Source of the DNA: Fibrobacter sp. UWP2
Lineage (GTDB): Bacteria > Fibrobacterota > Fibrobacteria > Fibrobacterales > Fibrobacteraceae
NCBI RefSeq assembly: GCF_900141705.1
Contig: NZ_FQYM01000003.1
Span: 1-64,000, forward strand
Reading direction: 5' to 3'
Length of the DNA stretch: 64,000 nucleotides
Shown: piece by piece, positions 38,896-46,554 of the stretch
How the letters are laid out: every line of letters starts with the position of its first letter
How positions within the stretch are numbered: position 1 is the stretch's first letter
Position numbers and translations under genes: made by a program
Notes under the pieces: generated by a model
The model's input: the letters and a program-made list of their open reading frames with translations, nothing else
Database searches by the model: none
What the model was told of the DNA's origin: nothing

Positions 38896-41157
38896 ATGAA
38901 TATGAACATGAAAAAATCTTTGATTGCTCTCCTTGCTTCTACAGTGGCGGCATCTGCTACGCCGGTGTTTGAAAACCAGAATCTGCTCGAAAGCAAGGTC
39001 GATTCTATTAACGCCAAGCGCGGCGTGGAATTCGGCGGCTCTATTCGCGGAGTTGCCGAGGCCTCCTACTTTAGTACCGATCAGGACCCGTCCGCCATCG
39101 ACAAAATGCCCGATGTAGAGAAGGACGAATTTGTGACGGCCGACCTCGACTTCCACTTCCGCCCTTACGAAAATGTCCGCGCCAACGTGATGATGCGCTT
39201 GGAAGCCGGCATGCAGGAATACTTCGCCTCTGCGGCAAAGAGCATCTCGGTGGAATGGATTAACGTCGAAGGCAACGTTGGCAAGTCGTTCTACTGGATT
39301 GTGGGTGACTTCCGCCAGCAATACACACCGCTCACCCTCTTTTTGCCGGGTGTCGACGTGATGTATGAACCCTTGATTTTTGCCCGTCAGCGTCACATGG
39401 CCGAAAAGTCCCAGCTGATTGAAGGCAACCAGCGCAACCTGCAAGGTGCGAACTTCCAGTTCCGCCACACCATCAATCCGATGGTGGGCGAGCTTCGTGC
39501 CGAGGCCTTGCTGGCGCGCTTGAACCGCACTGCGGTTTTGGACCTCTCCGGTGCCGAAGGCAATATCTTGCCGAACGAAGAAATCCTGGGAGCCTCGCAG
39601 GCTTCGAACATGGATAAGTGGCTTGCCGCCGGAAACTTTGAATTGTTCCCGGTGAACAAGAACCTTTATGTGGGTGCCACCGGCATGTACATCTTCGATA
39701 ACGAGGATTCCTTCTCGTATACCGAACGTCATCCGGGTAATAACGTGATGGCTCAGAACCCTGTCACGGGTGAGTACGACGGTTACTACGAACGTCAAGC
39801 CATTAACCCCACCGAGCCCGACGCCCAGCAGACTACGGTCATCAGCGCCCGCTTGGGTGGCGATATCGCCGGCTTTATGGGAAACAAAAACCTGACTTTG
39901 GATGTGACCGGTGAATTCGCCATGTCCATGGACAAGGTATACTCTCACGCGATAAATCCTGCTGTTGACGAAACCGGAGCCCCGGTTTTGGACGCCGAAG
40001 GCAACGCGACCTTTATCGACGAAGTCTCTGACGATAACTTGAACGGCATGGCTATTTTGGCCAACATCAACGCCGGCTACAAAACTAGCCTTTGGGGAGC
40101 CCAATTGGCGGTCAATGTCATTTTCAATGACAGCAACTGGTTCAACAACTTGGCCCAGTCCCCGAGCTTCTTTGCCCAGCGCATCCTCAATACCGATATG
40201 GATGGCGGAACGGTAAAGTACGGCGTCCATGCTCCGCTCTATAGCACCTTTGGCGCTCTCTACAGCTTTGCCCCGAAGTTCTCTCCGGTGGCGACCTCCC
40301 TGGGTACCGACGACGGCGCCTTCCAGGACGGCCAAACCGACAGCTACAACATTGCGAACTACAACAAGAATTCCTACACGACAAACGTTTATACGCGCAA
40401 TCAACTTGCCTTGCTCTCCATGCTCGCTGACCCGGCTCTTCAAATGGCCCTCCCGAATGGCCTTGCCACGGCGAACCGCGTGGGTGCCCAGGCGAACGTG
40501 ATTGGCTCCTTCAAGGACTTTGCCGAGGTCCAGGGCTTGTTCACTTTCTTGAACCAGGTCGACCCGCTGATTGGTTTCAAGTCGGTCAACTACATGGAAT
40601 TTGGTGGTGGCGCCAAGGTCGACATTTTCAAGGCCATTGGGTTCTCCAAGCCTCTTGAAATTTCGGGATCCTACAAACGTTCTGTTAACAAGTCCGACTT
40701 GGAAGCCGGAGGCTCGGGTGAACTCACTAGCGACTTCATCAATGCCGGCCTTTATGTTCAGTACTTACCTCGCTTGGGATTCACGGCTGGCTTCCAGATG
40801 ATCAATACTGAATATAACGATCTTCAGGCGGCTATTTCTAATCAAATGGCTCCGCTCATGAAGGGTAAGCAAATGCAATGGATGGTCGGCTTTGACTACT
40901 CCATCGAAAACAATGCATGGCTTGCTTTGAACTTGGGCACCATCAACGTGAGCAACGAGTACAACACCTCGGCTGTGGTTGCCGAATACAATGCGAGCAA
41001 CGCCGAGGACCCGTCCAAGGCGAAAGTGCTAAGTGCTGCTACAAAGAACGCCCTCTACAACCTGCCGGTCTACTACGATGTGGCAACGGATAATGGCAAG
41101 TACAAGCATGAGTTCAGCCAGTTTATCATTGAAGCTTCCCTTAACGTGGAATTTTAA
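38896..41157 (+). CDS. Outer-membrane beta-barrel protein, paralogue 2
   Basis: A 753-residue protein with signal peptide (about 1-22), a short helix (NLLESKVDSINAKRG), and barrel-like strands ending in a C-terminal Phe (SLNVEF). Residues around 136-185 (QQYTPLTLFLPGVDVMYEPL, then ARQRHMAEKSQLIEGNQRNL) align with the third protein. It starts 16 bases after the preceding gene, after a GGGGG-type ribosome site. Function unknown; probably surface-exposed. Confidence 0.72.
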   Translation: MNMNMKKSLIALLASTVAASATPVFENQNLLESKVDSINAKRGVEFGGSIRGVAEASYFSTDQDPSAIDKMPDVEKDEFVTADLDFHFRPYENVRANVMMRLEAGMQEYFASAAKSISVEWINVEGNVGKSFYWIVGDFRQQYTPLTLFLPGVDVMYEPLIFARQRHMAEKSQLIEGNQRNLQGANFQFRHTINPMVGELRAEALLARLNRTAVLDLSGAEGNILPNEEILGASQASNMDKWLAAGNFELFPVNKNLYVGATGMYIFDNEDSFSYTERHPGNNVMAQNPVTGEYDGYYERQAINPTEPDAQQTTVISARLGGDIAGFMGNKNLTLDVTGEFAMSMDKVYSHAINPAVDETGAPVLDAEGNATFIDEVSDDNLNGMAILANINAGYKTSLWGAQLAVNVIFNDSNWFNNLAQSPSFFAQRILNTDMDGGTVKYGVHAPLYSTFGALYSFAPKFSPVATSLGTDDGAFQDGQTDSYNIANYNKNSYTTNVYTRNQLALLSMLADPALQMALPNGLATANRVGAQANVIGSFKDFAEVQGLFTFLNQVDPLIGFKSVNYMEFGGGAKVDIFKAIGFSKPLEISGSYKRSVNKSDLEAGGSGELTSDFINAGLYVQYLPRLGFTAGFQMINTEYNDLQAAISNQMAPLMKGKQMQWMVGFDYSIENNAWLALNLGTINVSNEYNTSAVVAEYNASNAEDPSKAKVLSAATKNALYNLPVYYDVATDNGKYKHEFSQFIIEASLNVEF

Positions 41158-41172
41158 AGGGAGGATGTTAGC

Positions 41173-43371
41173 ATGAATTTCAATATGAAAAATCGCACAA
41201 TCGCTCTCACTTCTGCAGTCTTGTTCTCTGCCGCTGCGGCTTTTGCTGCTGGCGCCCAGGACTCGGTTGTAAAAGAACAGAAGTCCCTCCTGCAAAAGCT
41301 GGATTCTCTCCAGGAGTCGGTGCTGGGTCTCAAGCTGAACGGAACGGCAAAGGCCGGGGCGGCAGTCTCGATGGCCAAGTCCAGCCAGTTTAGCGATGAT
41401 TCGCCAACGGACGAAACGCAGGCTTATTCCGATGTGAACCTCATGATGACCGCTCGCCCCAGTAGCGAGTCCATGGTCACCTTGCAGCTTCGCTTGCACA
41501 AGGATTGGCAGAATGCCTTTGACGAGAACAACAATCCGGTCATTGGGCACTGGTTCAGCTACGACGGTTCTATTTTGAACAAGCACCTGGACTTCAATTT
41601 GGGTTACATGCGTGTTGGCTTTACCCCGCTTACCCTCAACGTTCCGCAAAACTTCTTGCTGCAGGAACCGGAAGTGTTCGCTCAAAAGCGTGTTGAGGCA
41701 TTGGCCCAGCGCAATTTGGATACGACCTCCCGCCGTTTGCTGCAAGGTGTGAATGCCGATTACCACAGCGGCAAGCTTGGCCCGATGGACGATATCCACG
41801 CCCAGTTGACCGGAGCCCGTCTCCGCAACGTGGCCAAAAAGACAGACCTGTTGTTCTTTGACTTCGACTGGTCCGACCGCTATTTCTATGGTGCCCGCCT
41901 CGGTGCCGGTGCTTTTGGGGCAAGCCTCGGTGTGAACTACACCGATGTGTTTGACCGCGTAAAGACCCGTCGCTCCCACGGCCTTGAAGCCGGTGACACT
42001 GTCTACTACGAAGATAACTCTGTCTTGTCTTTTGAGCTCGGTTATGATTCCAAGGAGATGCTGTCGACCTTGCCGGTCACGTTTGGTTTGAACGGTGAAT
42101 TCGCCATGTCCAATTGGGAAGCCAACCGTGATTACTACGGAACCGAAAAGAAATCCCAGTACAAGGTGGCCGAAGGCACGTATATCAATGCCGACGGCGA
42201 CCTGACCTCTACGGTGTACGTGAGCACGGCTCCCTTGGTGGCAGACACTTATTACAACGAAGATGTTGCTGACGAAGATGGGACGAGCTTCTACGTGACT
42301 CCGTATGTGAATCTCGATATTGCCGGCATTGCCGGAGCCTTGAAGTTCACCTACCTCAAGACCGAAGAGAAGTTCTGGTCCGAAATGGCTTCTGCTCCGA
42401 ACTTCCGCGGCGGTTCTGTGGTGCTGAACGCCAACGCCCTCTACAGCAACGACATTTATTCGACCGCTGTAAACACATTCGGCATGTCGAGCCTCGAAAA
42501 TCTCTATATGTCTGTGTACAATTCGAATCCGCTCAACGTCACAAACATTATGACGTCTCAGTCCCTGGTGGGCGCCCTCTCCAATACGGCTGAATCCCAG
42601 TATCTGTATTCGAAGGTGTACAACAACTACAAAAACGCCCACTTCTACCGCAATGGCTACGATGCCGGTACCATCAAGAAACTGGAAATGCAAGAAAACG
42701 TCCTCTTGGCTATAGACCCGTCGGTGAACATGGCTTTGCCGTTTGGTCTTGCCACGCCGGACCGCAACGGCTTCAACCTGTCGTTGAATCTCAAGTGGAA
42801 TGACGCTGTGACCTTTGACGCCTACTTTGCCCAAATCAAGTGGGACGGCGCCGATGATACCTTTATGGAATACGCCGCAGGCGGATCCATTGACATCGGC
42901 CAGCTGGTGAACATTGGTCGTTCCTTGGTGTTCCAAGGCTCTTATGACCATAGCGAAGAAGACGCGTTCATGAAGCGCAAGAGCGACCGCCTTATGGCTG
43001 GTGTTTCTGCCGAAATTTGGGGACCGATCAGCTTCCTCGGTGGCTACCAGATGTACCAAAAGCAGTTTGGCGAAGGCTTGTGGCGGATTTCCAACGGTGC
43101 GCTGGATCTCAACCTGGTCAAGGCCGAAGAGACCATGCTCCTGGCTGGCCCGCGTGTGAAAATTGCTCCGAATTCCTACGTTTCTGTTCAATACGGTTTG
43201 TTGACCGACAAGCTTACGTTCAATACAGTGGAGTATAGCCCAGCACTCGACGAATCGGGTAACGTGATGTACGACGAGTTTGGAAACGAGCTTCGCGTCG
43301 GCAAGCCTGGTAAGGGTTCGCTCGCCATAGATAAGAATGTAATCATTGCCGATGTAACGGTTAATTTCTAA
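41173..43371 (+). CDS. Outer-membrane beta-barrel protein, paralogue 3
   Basis: A 732-residue protein: signal peptide (about 1-26), a heptad-like helix (LLQKLDSLQESVLGLKLNGT), and barrel strands ending in Phe (DVTVNF). The block MRVGFTPLTLNVPQNFLLQE plus AQRNLDTTSRRLLQGVNAD matches the equivalent block of the second barrel, so the two are clearly paralogous. It starts 15 bases after the second barrel gene, with GGGAGGA as ribosome site. Function unknown. Confidence 0.72.
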   Translation: MNFNMKNRTIALTSAVLFSAAAAFAAGAQDSVVKEQKSLLQKLDSLQESVLGLKLNGTAKAGAAVSMAKSSQFSDDSPTDETQAYSDVNLMMTARPSSESMVTLQLRLHKDWQNAFDENNNPVIGHWFSYDGSILNKHLDFNLGYMRVGFTPLTLNVPQNFLLQEPEVFAQKRVEALAQRNLDTTSRRLLQGVNADYHSGKLGPMDDIHAQLTGARLRNVAKKTDLLFFDFDWSDRYFYGARLGAGAFGASLGVNYTDVFDRVKTRRSHGLEAGDTVYYEDNSVLSFELGYDSKEMLSTLPVTFGLNGEFAMSNWEANRDYYGTEKKSQYKVAEGTYINADGDLTSTVYVSTAPLVADTYYNEDVADEDGTSFYVTPYVNLDIAGIAGALKFTYLKTEEKFWSEMASAPNFRGGSVVLNANALYSNDIYSTAVNTFGMSSLENLYMSVYNSNPLNVTNIMTSQSLVGALSNTAESQYLYSKVYNNYKNAHFYRNGYDAGTIKKLEMQENVLLAIDPSVNMALPFGLATPDRNGFNLSLNLKWNDAVTFDAYFAQIKWDGADDTFMEYAAGGSIDIGQLVNIGRSLVFQGSYDHSEEDAFMKRKSDRLMAGVSAEIWGPISFLGGYQMYQKQFGEGLWRISNGALDLNLVKAEETMLLAGPRVKIAPNSYVSVQYGLLTDKLTFNTVEYSPALDESGNVMYDEFGNELRVGKPGKGSLAIDKNVIIADVTVNF

Positions 43372-43383
43372 GAGGTACGTACA

Positions 43384-44283
43384 ATGAAACTTCTTAACAA
43401 ATACTTGATTTCTGTTGCGGCAATTTCTATGGTTGCTTGCTCTTCGATGGATGTGGAATACTCCGAGGCTGTCGAAGAAAACTTCCCCGATGATTTTGAC
43501 CATGCCGTTTACATGCAGTTGCATCCGGAACTGGTCAGCTTGCAGGTCCGTGATTACGTCAACACCTACAATGCCGAGGCCAAGACGAAATTGACAACGG
43601 AACAAATCAGTGCCGATGTCGATTCGTTCCATGCCAATTTGGACCAGATCCACCAGATTTATGCTGACCCCAATTTGGGTGGGTTCTCTGAAGCACAATG
43701 GGATTCCATTTGGCTTCCGGTGGTATCAGAGAAAACGACTTGCGGTAACAAGTTTACGGTTTTGAACCTGCAGCAGCTTGTGGCCGGTGAAGGCGATGCC
43801 GTCGACACAGTCAAGATCAAGTTGCTTGACCCCATTACCATTACACCCGAAGGGGCGACTTCTCCTGATTCCATTGTTTCTGTAAAGGGTGCCGTTGATT
43901 CTGCCGGAACCCTCAAGGAATACACCATGGGTGATTCTATTTGGGTGATGTCCGGAAAGAACATGGGAACGTCTGTTGTGGATTCGGCCACTTGTGTGAC
44001 CAAGGTGGACACGGTCCCCTCGACCGGTATTCCTACGGTGACTAAGAACTACCTGGAGAAGTTCAACTTTGTTGATACTAAAGACGACCTGACCAGGCTG
44101 AAGAAGATTCCGCTTGACACCATGGCCTTTAGCATCCAGTACATTCTGTTTGGTCGTGACAATGGTTGGGCTTACCGCAAGTGCAAGGAAGACGAGGCGT
44201 CGAACCCGGCCATTACCGAAACGTACCCGGTTACTAAACTTTATTGCGTTGATGAAGCCGGCGTTGTCCGCGAAATCAAGTAA
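43384..44283 (+). CDS. Lipoprotein of the outer-membrane operon
   Basis: A 299-residue predicted lipoprotein with lipobox MVAC (Cys 19). The N-terminal part is acidic and helical (FDHAVYMQLHPELVSLQVRD). The middle has a beta-rich region, and six cysteines overall suggest disulfides. No family recognised. It starts 12 bases after the third barrel gene and is followed 12 bases later by the GH18-like gene. An accessory role at the inner face of the outer membrane is possible. Confidence 0.65.
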   Translation: MKLLNKYLISVAAISMVACSSMDVEYSEAVEENFPDDFDHAVYMQLHPELVSLQVRDYVNTYNAEAKTKLTTEQISADVDSFHANLDQIHQIYADPNLGGFSEAQWDSIWLPVVSEKTTCGNKFTVLNLQQLVAGEGDAVDTVKIKLLDPITITPEGATSPDSIVSVKGAVDSAGTLKEYTMGDSIWVMSGKNMGTSVVDSATCVTKVDTVPSTGIPTVTKNYLEKFNFVDTKDDLTRLKKIPLDTMAFSIQYILFGRDNGWAYRKCKEDEASNPAITETYPVTKLYCVDEAGVVREIK

Positions 44284-44295
44284 GGCGAGGTTGTT

Positions 44296-45354
44296 ATGAA
44301 TATGAAAGTAATTGCATTAGCTTTGACTTTGGGTATGGCTGTTTCTGCACAGGCTGCCGCCGACAAAATCGTGGGCTACTATCCGTATTGGAGCCAGTAC
44401 TCCCAGTTCTATCCCAAGGATATCCGTTACAACCTCGTGACCAACATTCACTATGCGAACTTGGTTCCGAGTGAAGACGGCTCGGTCGCCTTTGCCGACG
44501 AAAACGATGCCGAGAACTTTAAGGAACTCGTCCGCCTCACCAAGGAGAACAACGTCAAGTTGGTGGTCTCTGTGGGTGGCGCCGAAGCCGAGGGCACGTT
44601 AAAGACTATCGCCACTTCCGAAGAAGTTTTGCCGACGTTTGTTTCGAACCTCAGCAGTTGGATTTCTACGAATGGCGGCGATGGTGTGGAACTCGATTGG
44701 CAGAACCTCACGGGCGAAGATGCCGAGGCCTACGCCAAGATGGTCTCTGCTCTGGTCGACGGCATGTCGGGTTCGATTGTGACGGCTGCGGTTTACCCCG
44801 ATGCCGGTCTTGACGGCTATACCGCCGAAGCTCTGAACCGCCTTACCTATGTGGACGTGTTCATGGCCGACAAGATGACCGAAGAATCCTCGACCTTGGT
44901 TCCTAACCAGGGTGCCGAAATTGTCCAGCAGGCTTTGAATGCTGTCGCAGAGAAGGGTGTTCAAAAGGATCTGTTGGTCCCGGTAATCTACCTTTACGGC
45001 AAGTCCTTCATGGGCGCGACCGGATTTGGCTCCGCACACCAGGGAACGGGTAGCGGCAACGAAGGTTATCTCTCCTATGCCGAGTTGATGGGCAAGTTCA
45101 ACACTCCTGACTACAAGGTGACTTTCGATGAATCCAGCAAGTCTGAACTTGCCGTGAGTGCTTCCGAAGCGATTGTGTTCATGGGCATCCCCTCTGTGAA
45201 GGCCGTGGCCGAACAGGTGAAGGGTGACGGCATGGGGGGCGTGGCCGTTTATGACCTCTCCCAGGACCATCACGAACCGATTGTGTCCCTTTTGGTGACC
45301 ATCGGTTTGCAGATTCGCCCCGACATGGATTACAAGCCCAAGAAGAAAAAGTAA
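44296..45354 (+). CDS. GH18-like secreted protein with altered catalytic motif
   Basis: A 352-residue exported protein with signal peptide (about 1-20). It looks like a GH18 (chitinase-type) barrel: IVGYYPYWSQYSQFYP at the start, KLVVSVGGAEAEGTL (the SxGG motif), then the active-site strand. That strand reads DGVELDWQ (129-136), whereas active GH18 enzymes have DxxDxDxE; the catalytic Glu is Gln 136 (codon CAG, 44701-44703) and the second Asp is Glu 132. Such changes are known from chitinase-like lectins, so a binding role is more likely than hydrolysis. It is the last gene of the operon and ends in a lysine tail; a terminator follows. Confidence 0.8.
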   Translation: MNMKVIALALTLGMAVSAQAAADKIVGYYPYWSQYSQFYPKDIRYNLVTNIHYANLVPSEDGSVAFADENDAENFKELVRLTKENNVKLVVSVGGAEAEGTLKTIATSEEVLPTFVSNLSSWISTNGGDGVELDWQNLTGEDAEAYAKMVSALVDGMSGSIVTAAVYPDAGLDGYTAEALNRLTYVDVFMADKMTEESSTLVPNQGAEIVQQALNAVAEKGVQKDLLVPVIYLYGKSFMGATGFGSAHQGTGSGNEGYLSYAELMGKFNTPDYKVTFDESSKSELAVSASEAIVFMGIPSVKAVAEQVKGDGMGGVAVYDLSQDHHEPIVSLLVTIGLQIRPDMDYKPKKKK

Positions 45355-45380
45355 TTTTAGCTTGTCTAGGAACTTTGAAA

Positions 45381-45410
45381 AGCCTTCCTCGCAACGGGGA
45401 AGGCTTTTTT
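45381..45410 (+). terminator. Rho-independent terminator of the outer-membrane operon
   Basis: AGCCTTCC (45381-45388) and GGAAGGCT (45398-45405) form a perfect 8-bp stem with a 9-base loop, followed by TTTTT. Confidence 0.87.
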
Positions 45411-45429
45411 AAAGAGAAGAGGAATTGTT

Positions 45430-46482
45430 ATGAACAAGTTTCACGTCATTGTGCATCCGAGTGATATGGCACAGTCCGACTGGGTAAGGCTTATTTTGCC
45501 TATGATGGAATTTATGCGTGCCAATGAATTCCAGGTGTTCCCTTCTATTACGCATATGACCTGCACGAGCAGGGAAGCACTCAAGAAGGTGCGCTCCGTC
45601 ATTATCCCGCGACCCACGGCCTCTGGCAAAATGGAAGCCGTCATGATGTACGCCAAGCTCAAAAAAGAATGCGGCTTTAAACTGGTCACCGACATTGATG
45701 ACCTCCAGTGGGACTTGTCGCCTATCATCAAGGCGGACGCCAAGGGGCTGGGCGATGTGGAAGGGATTGTCGCCGGCCGCTACAAGCAAATCCTCCCGCT
45801 GTTCGATACGGTGGTTTGTTCCACGCGCTATTTGGCGAACCGCATCAAGTCGGATTTGGGCGTCAATGCGGTTGTTTCTCCCAACGGGGTCTCTAAATCG
45901 CTGTTTGGCGCTCATAAAACGACATCGTCTTTCCAGGGAGTCCCCAAGGTCATGTACGCGGGCGCTCTCGGGCATTGCACTCCCGACAACCTGGGCGACT
46001 TTGAAGGACCCTGGGTGCCGTGGTTGCGCAAACGTATTGAAGAGGGGACCATCGACTTTTACGTTTTTGGGACGCCTTCCTTTTTGGAGGGGCTCGAAGG
46101 AAAGTACACGACCATCCCGTACACCAGCGTAATGCAGTTCCCTTCGGTGGCGGCAAGCTATCGCCCCGACTTCTACCTGGCGCCCTTGACTAACATCAAC
46201 TTCAACAAGGCAAAGAGCGACCTTAAATTGAAGGAAGCCGCCGCCTTGGGAGCCGTGTTCCTCGGTAGCGATTTTGCGGGGAGTCCCTATGGCTACATTC
46301 CCAAGGAACAACTAGTGAACCAGTCGGGAACGGACGAAGAACTCGATGCTAAGTTCAATGCGCTGTGCAATCCCGAGAACTACATGAAGGCCATAGAATG
46401 GCAATACCAGTCCATGGAAGAAAAGCACTGGCTCTATGAGGATCCGGAGTTTCAAAAGCGCTACGTAAATACGTACTGTTGA
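45430..46482 (+). CDS. Glycosyltransferase, GT-B type (GT1/GT4-like)
   Basis: A 350-residue cytoplasmic protein without signal or TM segment. Features of GT-B enzymes are LVTDIDDLQWDL in the N-terminal half, VVSPNGVSKSLF at the inter-domain region, VMYAGALGH, and a C-terminal SDLKLKEAAALGAVFLGS resembling the nucleotide-sugar binding glutamate region. It would transfer sugars to a surface polysaccharide, glycolipid or protein; substrate unknown. It sits 20 bases after the operon terminator, with a GAGGAA ribosome site, so partial read-through is possible. Confidence 0.75.
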   Translation: MNKFHVIVHPSDMAQSDWVRLILPMMEFMRANEFQVFPSITHMTCTSREALKKVRSVIIPRPTASGKMEAVMMYAKLKKECGFKLVTDIDDLQWDLSPIIKADAKGLGDVEGIVAGRYKQILPLFDTVVCSTRYLANRIKSDLGVNAVVSPNGVSKSLFGAHKTTSSFQGVPKVMYAGALGHCTPDNLGDFEGPWVPWLRKRIEEGTIDFYVFGTPSFLEGLEGKYTTIPYTSVMQFPSVAASYRPDFYLAPLTNINFNKAKSDLKLKEAAALGAVFLGSDFAGSPYGYIPKEQLVNQSGTDEELDAKFNALCNPENYMKAIEWQYQSMEEKHWLYEDPEFQKRYVNTYC

Positions 46483-46501
46483 TTGCCGGAGACGGCAAAA
46501 A

Positions 46502-46540
46502 GAAAACCCACGCCTCACACAGAAGCGCGGGTTTTCTTTG
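46502..46540. terminator. Bidirectional terminator between convergent genes
   Basis: GAAAACCCACGC (46502-46513) and GCGCGGGTTTTC (46525-46536) pair with one mismatch, and there are A-rich and T-rich flanks on the two sides. It can serve both the glycosyltransferase on the plus strand and the GH5 gene on the minus strand. Confidence 0.82.
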
Positions 46541-46554
46541 TTCTATGATATAAA

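Noticed and set aside
36990-43698. Long antisense frames opposite the three outer-membrane barrel genes
   Set aside because: They are low-complexity, rich in Val, His, Gly and Arg as expected from complementing biased codons, and carry no signal peptide or family motif.
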